Of a stretch of 64,000 nucleotides of DNA, positions 45,190 through 56,361 are shown piece by piece. Every line of letters starts with the position of its first letter. Position 1 is the stretch's first letter. A program made the translations under genes and the position numbers. The notes below the pieces were generated by a model. That model did not search any database. It was not told the origin of the DNA and saw nothing but the letters and a program-made list of their open reading frames with translations. Origin of the DNA: Tubulanus polymorphus (taxonomy: Eukaryota; Nemertea; Palaeonemertea; Tubulaniformes; Tubulanidae); NCBI RefSeq assembly GCF_964204645.1, contig NC_134031.1, positions 17,419,307-17,483,306 on the forward strand. The letters run 5' to 3'.

Positions 45190-47330
45190 TTACTTCTTGT
45201 AAGGCTGTAGTTTAATCAGCCAATATGGACAGATGAAAGTGATGAAAAGTACTGTTCCTAATAACAATATCGCACCCACTGGAGAAACACAGACCAGCAT
45301 CGTACAAGTGACAATCACCATAACAAAAGTCATACCTAACAACCCGTGTGGTATCTTCAGCTATGAAAATGTATATATTAATGATATGATAAAGATGGTA
45401 GTGTATATTTGAATTAGTTAAGTAGACTACAGACACCTAAGACAGTCTGAATAGAACAAGTCCCTAAACAGAGAATACATGTACCCATTACTTAAAAAGG
45501 TTCCCACAGGATTTGGAAAGTATTGGAAAATGGGAAGCTATGGAATTTTGTTTTTTTTTCTCTATGGCTATAGAAAATCAGAAATCGGTCTCAAAATAAA
45601 ATTGTTACTCTTTTCTGAATTTTTGGCTATATGTCTCAATAACTACACATTTGAAAATCTTAATGAAAACAAGTTGTTAATGGTATTGATAATTGGCACT
45701 TAATTACTTTGAATGAGCCTACATTGCCCGTTCTAGGTAGCCGATGTGTAACTTATGGAAAATGAAGTTGGGAAACCTGTAAGAACCCTGTTTTAAATCC
45801 TTCAGTATTTCTGGGCAAATCCGTAGGATTATTACCATTTCTCTGAACTGTGTTTACCTTGATTTTTCTACGCAGCTCCGGCCAAAGAGCGAAGATTTCC
45901 ACGGCGAATGTAATCGTTGAGAAAGTATGCCACGTCGTATCAAATCGCGATGCCAAACAAACCGAGGCAAAGATGGCTGCATTGAATGAAAGTGCTCCGG
46001 ACACGCTACAAGAAAATGATTGTTCATTAATTTGACTGTCGAACATTTTCCGGATTCTTTAAGATCAACATGACAGGGTGGCCACAATTATTCGACTTTA
46101 TTTTCCCCTGACATACACATTGTTATTTCCCAGACTTTGATCTGCTAAGAATCCAATCGATTAACACAGTCAAATACCTAAGACATAGAGGAAAACTGTT
46201 TGGTTTTACGCGCGATCTAACAATCTCAAGAAACCCCCTAGATAAAGTTTCCAGGTATGTGGCCGCCCTGAATGATATACCATTTAACTTACACGGCAGC
46301 GGTGGCACCATAGTCATGGAAACAGATATTAGATAGCAGCATGAATGTGGTCATGGCGTATATCGTATCCGTGCTGATTGTTTCTGTTAGAGTCATTAGA
46401 ATAGGTGATAAACCGAATCCAAAAACTACGAACATCACAGCCGATTTAACATCATCGTATCCTGAAAGAAATGAAACGCGGATGAGAAAGCGACCAGTGC
46501 ATAGACAACAGAATAGAGCAAATTTAGATATTCCTAGTACTTTTTGGCTCATGACCATATGTATCCAAACAGGAGTACACTCAAAACAGCTTAATTTTTA
46601 AAATTCAAAATTTTAACAAGATTCAATGCCAGTCTACTATCAAAGGTATACAGGCACATACTGAAACTACAGACACAAAACTAATGAATTATCAAGCCAA
46701 AAAAAGTTGAACTCAAATTTTTGGTTTGGTTGCTGTTAGTTACTTCATGCTTTCGAGCTTTAAACTTGTCCATGAAACTGGACCCGTTAACTTACGAGTT
46801 CGGTTGTCCACACGTGGTGTAGAACTCGTCATCTGATCATAGCAAATGTAACCAATCACTGATAGAAGAGATGATGCGATGAATACTGTCCGCGGATCCA
46901 ACCAATCATTGCTCATGTAGAGAAAAACGGCCACGAAAATGCATACACTGAAAAACTTGGACAAATTATAAATAAACAAACCGCCTCTCTAATAGTGAAA
47001 TTAAGCTCATGCCTTAAATTAAGATTAATGTATAACCTGCAGATTTGCTGGGTGACAACACCGGATTGTAAAACCACTGTCCAATAATCGTAGGTATGAG
47101 AATTAACTGTAATTTAAAAAAAAAAGAAAAAGTACATGTATGAAGAACCCGTCGTCATCGAGCCCGATAACGAACACAATTTTGCACGTACATATCGCGG
47201 TAATTAGCACGTCAAAACTGTCACAACTGCTCGACTTACGGTTGTTTTTCATTTGATCCAGAAAACTGTCATCCACATAATTATCAGGTACATTCTGTCG
47301 GATGTATAATACCTTCTTCCAACCACTCAT
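45190..47330 (-). CDS. PIGC: GPI-GlcNAc transferase subunit C
   Basis: ER membrane subunit of the complex that transfers GlcNAc from UDP-GlcNAc to phosphatidylinositol, the first step of GPI-anchor synthesis. Exons in transcript order: 47330-47240, 47106-47037, 46947-46796, 46461-46293, 46005-45858, 45360-45190. They join in frame to 266 residues (vertebrate proteins are nearly 300; this one ends sooner after the last membrane segment). Family signatures are clear: GWKKVLYIRQNVPDNYVDD near the N-terminus, the block containing LTETISTDTIYAM, then HDYGATAAVVSG, NAAIFASVCLASR and EIFALWPELRRKIK. Several hydrophobic membrane segments alternate with these. The start MSGWKKV was chosen because it directly precedes the conserved block; the frame extends upstream without conservation. 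It shares a 198-bp promoter gap with SSNA1 and converges with XRN1. A 197-bp mobile element sits in intron 4. Confidence 0.95.
46074..46270. mobile_element. CAGGGTG-ended inverted-repeat element, copy 2
   Basis: Starts CAGGGTGGCCACAATTATTC and ends GTGGCCGCCCTG, a short MITE of the same type as 34629-35068, in PIGC intron 4 (between exons 46461-46293 and 46005-45858). Non-coding. No secure target duplication was found. Confidence 0.65.
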
Positions 47331-47528
47331 TGTAATCAGTTCGTCGTAGATAAAGAATGAAATGATGTTTTCTAAAAAAAATCTTTTTACTTCCTGGTTC
47401 AAGTTAGCGACCGCTTCTCAAGATTGAATTGAATTGATTTTAATAATTTTCCGTTGCTATCATCGCTCACTAAATAAACATATTTTTGCGATTCTCTCTC
47501 AAAAGGGTTCAGTCACATCTACAACATA
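47331..47528. promoter_or_regulatory. Bidirectional promoter gap between PIGC and SSNA1
   Basis: Only 198 bp separate the two divergent start codons, so the core promoters and both 5' UTRs must lie here or overlap coding sequence. No TATA box or other element can be assigned with certainty. The call rests on gene arrangement only. Confidence 0.6.
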
Positions 47529-48802
47529 ATGTCTCAACAAGGAGCTGCTCTTCAAAGCTACAACAACGAATTGGTGAAATGTAAGTTTCAGCCGAAATAT
47601 TCTGCAGTGTGTCGAATTTTAAAATAAGATTTGTCGAGAGTCCTATTTTCAATTAAAATCTTTTAAAAAAGATGAAGTCTGTCCGCTATGTCATGTGTAT
47701 TTATGATTCACCCAATATTGCTGATTTTTTCACCAGGTATAGAAGATCTTTGCGCCAAACGCGATGAACTCAATCGACAGATTTTAACCGAAGAGGAGGA
47801 AAAACAGAAATTACAAAACGATATTCGAATTTTAACGGAAAAACTCGCGAAAGTCAACGAAAGTCTCAGCAAGAAATTAGCGTCGCGCAATGAATTCGAT
47901 AAGACAATCGCAGAAACAGAAGCTGCCTATATGAAGGTACAGAACATTTTTACGTCCAAACATTTTACCTCGCTTAACTCGGACAAATTGATCCAAACTG
48001 CTGGCATGCCTCAGTCCAAGTTTAGGATAGGAAATACTTTAGAAGATCAGGGTCCAGTTCCACAGTTCTGAGTTAAGATTTGACCCTGGGTTAAAACATT
48101 GAAAATGAACAGGACGCAGTTCCACAGTTGTGAGTTAGAGTTAACTCTGAGTTAAAGTTAGTTCATTTTCAATGATTTAACTCGGAGTTAAATCTTAACT
48201 CGGAACTGTGGAACTGGGCCCTGACTTTAACTCAAGAGTTAACTAACTCACAACTGTGAATGATTTTTGAAGATGATGTTATCCATATCCAAGCTGAGCA
48301 AGGCAAGGTGTTTTGAACTTAACATCGATCAATTTGCCATAATTGACCAATTATTAAATTAAATCAGACATCAATTTATTTAAATACAGGGCAGATCTTA
48401 ATTGTTTCAAATTCTCGCAATAAACTTAAATAACGTGCCCAGTTCCACAGTTGTGAGTTAATATTTGACTCTTGAGTTAAAACTGAAAATGAACTGACTT
48501 TAACTCGGGAGTTAATTAACTCACAACTGTGGAACAGGGTCCATGACTGATTGTCAAAAAACAAATAAATCAAAATATCTGTGCACCAAAACTATAATGA
48601 TTACAATTATTGATGAAAGATCATCACTGACTGGTCAAACGCCGAAGATAATGATTATTGATGACGCATTTTCTCGTTTTAGATTTTGGAAAGTTCACAG
48701 ACACTTTTGAACGTTTTGAAGCGAGAATCCCAGACATTACGCGACCAAGCTCCAGGAAGACACGGTGCCCTGCCGACTGGATCGAAAATGGAAAAGGCAT
48801 GA
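47529..48802 (+). CDS. SSNA1: Sjogren syndrome nuclear autoantigen 1 homologue (microtubule/centriole coiled coil)
   Basis: Exons 47529-47580, 47737-47936 and 48683-48802 join in frame to 123 residues; the human protein is 119. The N-terminus [18 protein letters not shown] and the segments [17 protein letters not shown] and [15 protein letters not shown] closely match the family. The protein is one long parallel coiled coil (heptads through residues about 15-105) with a basic, flexible tail. Family members form filaments on microtubules, act at centrioles and basal bodies, and are implicated in microtubule branching and axon growth. Exon 1 is tiny and sits in the gap shared with PIGC. Intron 2 contains at least two copies of a foldback repeat. 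AATAAA at about 49302 is a candidate polyadenylation signal. Confidence 0.95.
48050..48222. mobile_element. Foldback element with CCAGTTCCACAG ends, copy 1
   Basis: In SSNA1 intron 2. The left end GGGTCCAGTTCCACAG is complementary to the right end CTGTGGAACTGGGCCCT. Internal GAGTTAA/TTAACTC units also pair, so almost the whole element folds. A second internal CAGTTCCACAGTTGTGAG start at about 48118 suggests one element inserted in, or merged with, another; sequence after the right end (to about 48262) also belongs to the family. Confidence 0.75.
48438..48542. mobile_element. Foldback element with CCAGTTCCACAG ends, copy 2
   Basis: The left end CCCAGTTCCACAGTTGTGAG and the right end CTCACAACTGTGGAACAGGG are near-perfect complements, with facing GACTC/GAGTTAA units inside. 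Only about 105 bp, in the same SSNA1 intron as copy 1. A non-autonomous element. Confidence 0.8.
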
Positions 48803-50209
48803 AATTAGTGAAAACCAAAAAAGACTGTTCCAAAATCAAACACTTAAAAAGAACAAAAGATTTATACTCATTTCTCTTTACATTCATGCATGTGCTTAAT
48901 GTTTTTCCGTTTTTAAGTTTTTATTGGAGGAAAAAGGATTTGTGTGACAGTGTAATGGTGATATTTCAGGGAGATTTTATGGAATTGTGATAAAGTCAAA
49001 GTATTTTTTGCGGTAATTGCCTGTATGAGAAACGAGGAACTTGCCTCTAGAATTATTGATGTAGGCCTAAAAGGAACAAATACGTTGTAATATGCGTGTA
49101 AATCAAATTGGAAGTAATGTTAGTAAAAAATAGTTTCTGCTGGCAGAAGCGAACTTTGTGTGGAAATTACTTTCAAAACAAGGATTGTTGTATTTTCTTG
49201 GCATCAGTGTATTACACAAAATATGACTATTGATAAATGATAAAGTACTAAAAGTAAAGTACTTTAACTCTATTGACTTATCCTTTTATAAAACATGAAT
49301 AAAAATAAAGTTAGGTAAGGTGAAAAGAAACAGTTCGTTTTATTTTTGATGAGTTCAAATCAGGAATGAAATTGGAGAGGTTGGTTGGTCCTATGACAGT
49401 TTTGGTCGATCAAGTTTGCTGAGCTTTCGTTCCCTTTAAACCAAGACCGAAAAGGCAGATTCTGCGACCCATTGATTACTTGATTGTATTTTGAATTACG
49501 CGGGGTGTGACGAGTAATTGACACAGCCAATCATTGAACCCCATTTTCATTCCGTTTAGATCAACTTGGTGGCAGCACCATACGATCACCAAGCGGGATT
49601 TCTGTGAACTAATGCAGTACCTCGGGCTAGTGCGCCGGGTAGAAACACAAATTTCGAGATGCCCTAGTCTATAACCGTCAATGTCAATTTAAAATCATGG
49701 ACATTGCTCCATTTGACTTTTAGCTCATTTGACTTCCATTTTAGTACTCAATCGAGAGCGCCCGTGTAGTCGTAGAAATTGAAATGAAATTGAAGAAATC
49801 CCACGTACGGTGCTGCCACCACGGTCGTTGAATGTCAAGCCTCAACCGTCCAATTTTCGGCCCCAATTTTCAAGGTCGTTGCCGGAGTGTTTACATTTGG
49901 TGAAAATATTTTTTTTTCTTTTATATTTCTATTCAACAATGTTCTCGCCTTCAATTCCAAAAACGTAAGTCGTCGGGTGGTGCAGAAATCTATAGTACAG
50001 TGATTTACATGCATACAATTCGATGACAACACTTATATCTCCCCATTATCGTAGTTTTTAATACCTTAGAAAGTGAAAGTGAATGACTGACTAACAACAG
50101 ATACTAATAGTACTGTATACGAATTAGGTACTGTAGTTAATAATAAGAGGCATACGGTAGCCTTTTTGATTTAAAGTTTCTTATCCTCACATTTTTTCTC
50201 TTTTTCCAG
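48803..50209. other. Spacer between SSNA1 and the 2H phosphoesterase pair
   Basis: Contains the SSNA1 3' UTR (candidate signal near 49302), an inverted-repeat element at 49567-49821 and, from about 49880, the 5' flank shared with the second duplicate (52780 on). A possible untranslated first exon of the next gene ends at the GTAAGT near 49965. No coding exon supported. Confidence 0.5.
49567..49821. mobile_element. Inverted-repeat element with TGGTGGCAGCACC ends
   Basis: TGGTGGCAGCACCATACG on the left faces CGTACGGTGCTGCCACCA on the right (one mismatch in 18). About 255 bp, no coding capacity, just upstream of the duplicated 2H phosphoesterase unit. No target duplication was recognised. Confidence 0.6.
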
Positions 50210-51892
50210 GTCAAGAGTATAAATGGTTGGCTGATCTCTCAACTGTCTACAAACATTCATACGTCAGTTTTATTGCAAGTGATTGTTCTTTGTCACTCAA
50301 TGATATGGTGTTTCCAAAACCAGCTACATTACCAAAGAATTTGTTAGAATTTGTCAGAACATCAGTACAAAAACTTTTACAAACAAAGGCGAACTTTCTG
50401 TCTGAATTAGCTACAGCTAATTACGACATTAATACAATGGAATTGGCCCCACGAGTAGGAAAAGTGTTTGATATATGTTTCGAACCTCGAAATGAATTGC
50501 GCTGGATCGATTTGAGGGAAAATTTACGCAGTTCTGAAGAAGATATTTGTCATTGTGCTCTTTGTCGAGATGGCACATTTCTATCTGCAAGTTGGGTAAC
50601 TGATCTTAAGTTGTTATATTGAATTATGGGCGTGGAAATGAATATTCTCATGGCTTAAATGTTCAATTTTTCGAAGAATCTTTTCACTTGAATTTTAGTC
50701 AAGTCAGCTAAGGAAAAGAAAGCCAAGCATCCGCCCAAACTATTTTGTAGCTTTGCAAGTCACCAACCCCCGGGTAAGTAAGGGTTAAGTTCCCTATTAT
50801 CCGTGTATAATTTGTTACCGTATCAGTTTCAAAAGCGTATACTGTTACTATATGTACATTGTATTTCTGTATTCTATAGATCCACACAGCATTGTCTGAT
50901 GTACAGGCGCAGATTTTAGCGAAATGTCCTGAAATCAAAGAAGCCATGGTCGACATCAAAACTCTCCATGTTACAGTTATGGTGCTTTTTGTTGAGAAAT
51001 CCGAAGAAAGCCTTAACCGGTTAGGAAGATCATTACAGTTTAAATTTCATTTACATTTTAATCATGCTTTGCTCATTTTGAGAATTATTTTGCTTTTTGC
51101 AGGTTAAAAACAGCAATGGACAATTGTCAATCGAGAATAGACCAGGAGCTTGGAGGCCAATCTTTGGAAATTACATTCAAAGGTCTCGGTAATTTCAAAC
51201 ATAATGTGCTGTTCGCGTCTCCCGTAGAAAATGAAAACCTTCTTCGATTAACAAAAACAGCAGGTACTTACCAGAACTGGGCCTTCTCTTTAAATCAAAT
51301 ATTTCGTTGTCCTGATAAGCTTCAGTTCAACCAGTTATGAGTTTAAGCTGTATTCAATACCACAGTTAGATATTCAATTGGAAATGAACAAATTTTGATT
51401 CCAAGACACTCAAGAAACTAGATCCTGGCCTCTCAATGTTCTGTGTAATTTACACTTCGATTTTTCAGAATGTATAATCGCAGAATTCGAAGCACAGAAT
51501 ATTCATAGTACAGATGGAGATCGTAAAGATTTCAAACCACATTTAACAATTCTGAAACTGTCCAAGTCGCTGGCAAAGTTGAAAAAGAAAGGTGAGAATT
51601 TCAGAATAATTATGGATTGATTTAATTGATAACAAAATGATCCGGATTAAACTGCTTTACTGTATCTAGAAAACATTTCATCTGATTCACTTCTTCCTTC
51701 CATTAATCAATGATTATTGCGTTAATGCTACCAGGTATAAAAAGAATTGAACCCGAATTGTACGCGGAGTTTGTCGATGCTGATTTCGGTGAAGACGTTT
51801 TCAAAAGTATCCAGCTGTGTGAAATGAAGAGAGATGATGAGACCGGTTACTACAGAATCGCTTACGAAGTTACTTTGAATAAAACTAAATGA
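50210..51892 (+). CDS. AKAP7-type 2H phosphoesterase, copy 1
   Basis: Exons 50210-50595, 50699-50773, 50880-51019, 51103-51263, 51469-51591 and 51735-51892 join in frame. From the first in-frame ATG (50305) this gives 315 residues; an upstream coding exon is possible because the frame is open to the exon-2 acceptor. Residues about 98-103 onward read RKRKPSIRPNYFVALQVTNP, like the NLS and first strand of the AKAP7 central domain. LHVTVMV and PHLTILKLS supply the two HxT motifs of the 2H fold, and GIKRIEPELYAEF matches AKAP7 near its C-terminus. Mammalian AKAP7 hydrolyses 2'-5' oligoadenylate in vitro, and its domain binds nucleotides. Unlike AKAP7 gamma, this protein ends right after the 2H domain, so no PKA-anchoring helix is seen. 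The roughly 100-residue N-terminal part, with a CHCALC cluster, is unrecognised. Confidence 0.85.
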
Positions 51893-52981
51893 ATAATCCA
51901 AACTCTGATAAGTATCATCCAAGTTTCGATAACGATAGTAATTTCATTGAAATTAATTGAAACAGATGTTTATTCTTTTTGTTGAATGTAGAATTATCTA
52001 ATGTTTTCTAGATCTGCCTTTTTTATATTGCATTGTTCGAATCGCAGAAATGCTTGTTTATTGCATTGAATTCTATTTTATATACGTATATATTTGTAAA
52101 TAAAAACGCGTGCTTGGTTATAAAGGTGTTCATGTTTATTTCTATATAGCGTCATTCTCTTTACAGACTCGTAACGCTTTACATAATACAGAATAAGAAA
52201 TAAGATGATCCAGAGTCAAAACTCGTTCTTTCACGACCAGTCTTAGACCACTCTTGGACTGATTTCACGACGGTGCAACTAATTCCGGCTGCTCCAAGGA
52301 GAGTCCGGGTTAATAGGCCATAAATTGATACCTTGTTTCTCATATCGGCTGAGCTTACAAGTGGACTCAGCCGGTTGCCTATACACCCTGTACATTAATT
52401 TTTTAAATCATGATAAAAATAACGGCGCAAAAACGAAAAATCATTGAGCAACATCGAAAGTTCGTTTTTGCTAGGGTGCAAAGTCGAGGTCATGTAAAAG
52501 ATAATGCACGTGGCCCTTATCAGCCACGATATTTATCTTTTTATCGGCCAGATCAAACCGGTGGACCTGAATTTTGAATCGCAAACCGGCGACCATGCAA
52601 GTCAATATTCAAGTCTGTATACATATTTTGTATTTATCTGTGTGGTGGGAACGTTTATAGGATCTTAGAGCGACGGAAATCACTACTATGGAAACAACCA
52701 CTTCCAGGACTTGGGCGTGAACCTTCCAGCAGGTACGTAGGCCTACGTAGCTCGACCCCACGTTTTATATCGCACTTTCGTTTGGTGAACATTTTTTTCT
52801 TTTTAACCGATTCCTATTTAACAATGTATAATGCAGAATCCAAGTCGATGAAAACACTTCTAAATCTTCCATAATCGTAATTTCTAACTATACCAAAGTG
52901 ATAGAGAACGACCGCTGACCGTAAAAACCTGAGGCAATAATGATCAGTTTCATACCGCCTCAAACTGTTTCACTTTTTCCA

Positions 52982-53490
52982 GGTCATAAACATAAATGGT
53001 GGGCTGAATCCTGTTGACAAACTTCCATACATCGGCAATCATGGTAAATATTGCAAGCGATTCTTATTTTCACTTAATCTCTAGTGACCACTTGAATGTA
53101 ACCTTCAATGGATGCGTAAGTAAATGACAAATTCAACCGTTTTGAAGAGTTGTGAAGTGAATCAAAAGATGGAAATGGTGGCCGCAGTGGCGCCCACCCT
53201 GTAACCCTTACAAGAAACGAACGAGACAATTGGTCAATGCATGCTTAAAGACAAGGAATGACTGTGTACTGAATTGTATTACAAAATTCTTGGTAATGAA
53301 ATATATTCTTTCCAGTCAGGATTTACGGAAATTTGTTAAAAAAGCTCTGGCACGTACCAATTAACCACCAAGATATATTTTAAATGACAAATTACGATTT
53401 GTAATGGGAAAATACATGTAACTTTCAACATTCCGAGTTTTGGAGAAAATATTTGTCATTGTGCTTTTTGTAGAGTTCGGACGCCTTTTT
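52982..53490 (+). pseudogene. Decayed 5' coding exon of copy 2
   Basis: Counterpart of the 50210-50595 exon. The acceptor TTTTTCCAG and the first codons (KWWAE against KWLAD) are recognisable, but a TGA follows after about ten codons. Similarity returns further on (GAGAAAATATTTGTCATTGT against the copy-1 CHCALC region) after frame shifts and a stop. It cannot encode the N-terminal segment seen in copy 1. Confidence 0.7.
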
Positions 53491-53601
53491 ATTCCACCTC
53501 AGCAATTCGTTATAATGATGTTGAATCATATGTTTAAAAGCAAAAGTTTATGACCCAGATTTTCGGTTCTTCAAAGCATCTTTTTACTTAAATCATTTTA
53601 G

Positions 53602-54872
53602 TCAAGTCAACATATAAAGAGAATCCGTCCAAACTATTTTGTAGCTTTGCAAGTCACCAACCCTCAGGTAAATAAAATTCAAGTACATGTACAGTGTACC
53701 CTATAATTTTTGCTCGTATCGGTTTCGAAAGTGTATGCTGTAACGGTATATGTATCTTGATTTTCTAGATCCATTCAGCATTGTCTGATGTACAGGCACA
53801 GATTTTGGCGAAATGTCCTGAAATCGAAGAAGCCATGGTCGATATTAAGACTTTGCATGTTACAGTTATGGTGCTTCATGTGGAGAAGTGTGAAGAGAGC
53901 TTCAACAGGCGAGGAAAATCCTTACAAATATTTAGATCATAATATTTGGAGCTTGAATCATGTCGAGAATGAATTTTCCTTTTTTTCCAGGTTAAAAATG
54001 GCAATGGACAATTGTCAATCGAGAATAGACCAGGAGCTTGGAGGCCAATCTTTGGAAATTACATTCAAAGGTCTTGGTCATTTCAAACATAATGTGCTGT
54101 TCGCATCTCCCGTAGAAAATGAAAACCTTCTTCGATTAAGGAAAACAGCAGGTACGTGCGTAACCAGAACTAGGCCTTCTCTTTAAATCATGTGTTCTGC
54201 TGTCCTGATAAGCTTCAGTTCAACAGTTATTGGTCTGAACTGTATTCTATACTTACCAGAACTGGGCCTGCTCTTTAAATCAAATATTTTATTGTCCTGA
54301 TAAGCTTCAGTTCAACCAGTTTCGGGTTTAAGCTGTGTTCAATGCCAGCAGTTAGATTCAATTGGAAGTAAGCAAGATTTTTATTCCAAGACACAACCAA
54401 TCCTGGCCTCTCGTACTGTATGATTTTTTCAGAATGTGTTAATGCAGAATTCAAAGCACAAAATATTTCTAGTACAGATAGAGATGGTAAAGTTTTCAGA
54501 CCACATTTAACAATTCTTAAACTGTCCGATTTGTCGCCAAAGTTGAGAAAAAAAGGTGAGGATTTCAGAATGATTTGTTTTTGATTTCATCGATGCCATA
54601 TGAACCGGGTTTACTGGTTTTGCTGTATCTAAAAAAAAAATTTCATCTGCTTCACTTCTTCCTTCCATTGATCAATAATCATTGTGTTTATGTTACCAGG
54701 TATAAAAAGAATTGAACCCGAATTGTACGCGGAGTTTGTCGGTGTTGAATTCGGTGAAGACGTTTTCAAAAGTATCCAGCTGTGTGAAATGAAGAGAGAT
54801 GAAGAGACCGGTTACTACAGAATCGCTTACGAAGTTACTTTGAATAAAACTAATGAGAAATCTAAACGCTGA
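53602..54872 (+). CDS. AKAP7-type 2H phosphoesterase, copy 2 (N-terminus unresolved)
   Basis: Exons 53602-53667, 53769-53908, 53991-54151, 54433-54555 and 54700-54872 join in frame to 220 residues covering the entire 2H domain; both HxT motifs (LHVTVMV, PHLTILKLS) and the GIKRIEPELYAEF block are intact. Exon lengths 140, 161 and 123 are identical to copy 1, and the C-terminus is five residues longer (NEKSKR). The 5' coding exon of copy 1 is destroyed here, so translation would have to start in another exon or at an internal ATG. The intron after 53908 begins GC (AACAG then GCGAGG) where copy 1 has GT, so it would be a GC-AG intron or a splice defect. An intact catalytic domain suggests recent function, but whether a full mRNA is made is uncertain. 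Confidence 0.65.
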
Positions 54873-56361
54873 TAAATACCGTCCTCCAAGTTTTGATGAT
54901 TATTGAAAGTAATTTAATCATAATATAATTGATACAGATGTTTTTTCTCTTTGTTGAATGTAGAATTATTTAATATGAATGAAAATATATATGAAAATAA
55001 AGACGCATGGATGACTATATAGGTTTCCAGTTCTGTATTGATATACCATGATCCAGAAGTCCAAACTCATTCTTTCGAGTCCATAAGTCTAATGACAACC
55101 TTTGGACACGACTGTGCAACCGGTTCCAGCTGCTCTGTGATATGGGTACGGAGAAACCGGACAGAGCCCAACGCACGGAAACAAACCCGTTTGATCTCGG
55201 AAACTATGGCCGAAACCACGTTTCTCGTAAACGCACAAGGAAACGCTCGGTAACACGATTCTGTCTCTTGTTTTTGTGTCTCTCTACGTCGTGTCCATTG
55301 GGCTTAACAGAATTACGTAGGCCTTCTATCAAAAGCTGATGAGGAAGAATGGAAGAAGGCAAATGTTACGTCTTTGTGATTATATCATATAACGTGTGCT
55401 GGTATTTGAAAACACCAGGTGTATCCATAGGGATACCCAGTTATCGGCCCTAGCTATACTGATATACACTGTACTATGATAATATATAACCAATTGAAAA
55501 TGAATTTGGTTCAATCATGTTATCGTATGTGGTATTCCGAATTGCACGAAAGTACGTTGACGAAATTTGGACATGAATTAAAATCGGGACGTTGAGGTGC
55601 TCCACTTAATAAATTATCCTTTGTCCGGATCTTTCTTCCTGTCAGTCGAGTTTCTGCTGCTTGAGGAATTTAGGTAATAAAAAGACACTATTCTTCAACA
55701 ACGGGCACATAGTTTATTCATAAAATCAAAAAATAAATTAGTTTTCATTTTTACAACCGGTTTATTCTATCTTTAATGAAGGGTCTCTCTTGACGAAGAA
55801 CGTGGTCATCCACGACACCAATAGACTAACAATTCAACAGTACGCGCTATATGTAACCACTAATCATGCATATTCGTACGTATAAACGAACTTAATGCAC
55901 ATTAATATTCTCCAGTTTCTATCGTCCGTCAGTTTCAATATAGGCTATAACACGATAGTTCTTATGCGTCCCAGACAACATTCAGTTCGTTCGCAGAAAG
56001 AAAACCACACGGTATCCCCCACCGTCAGTTGCCGATCCCCCTGTGCAGAGCTGACCAAGAGTAGCGTATTATATCACAAATAAAAACTTATCATAACGAA
56101 AACTATGTAATGCCAGGTTCAACAACACGAAGGTAATTAATACCACCCAGACCGTGTATTGTCCTGTGGTACAATAATATAACAGCGTACACATGTACGT
56201 AGGCTAATGCCAGGGTTTGCTAATATTATTTGATTTGTCATAATAGCTGGTTTATCATTTGATTTCAAAAATGGGCAAGTTGTCGATTTTTCCGTGATGT
56301 TTTTCTTCGAAAATGTTTTTTCTCTTGTGATGAGATTCGTATTGCTTTCAGCGCGTACCCA
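54873..56361. other. Convergent spacer between copy 2 and the neuropeptide gene
   Basis: Holds the 3' UTR of copy 2 (AATAAA near 54988), the tail of the segmental duplication to about 55140, and probably the 3' UTR of the minus-strand neuropeptide gene (AATAAA on the minus strand at about 55733 and 55764). No coding exon was recognised. Confidence 0.5.

Larger units (their letters stand above)
49880..55140. repeat. Tandem segmental duplication, unit about 2.9 kb
   Basis: Copy 1 runs from about 49880 to 52300 and copy 2 from about 52780 to 55140, in direct orientation. The match covers 5' flanking sequence (poly-T tract then TTTAACAATG/TTCAACAATG), all 2H-domain exons, introns, the 3' UTR (ending in AATAAA near 52098 and 54988) and downstream sequence (GATCCAGA, CTCATTCTTTC/CTCGTTCTTTC, GCTGCTC). 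Exons 3-7 are far better conserved than exon 2 and the flanks, which implies selection on, or gene conversion of, the 2H domain in both copies. Confidence 0.8.

Noticed and set aside
49939-49964. Short ATG exon MFSPSIPK before the copy-1 phosphoesterase
   Set aside because: Its donor phase does not match the 50210 exon; joining gives a stop after a few codons. At best an untranslated exon.
50210-54872. ASCC1 as the identity of the 2H phosphoesterases
   Set aside because: ASCC1 also has this fold, but it carries a KH domain and different sequence around the HxT motifs. The QPNYF-like start and GIKRIEPELYAEF block fit AKAP7 better.
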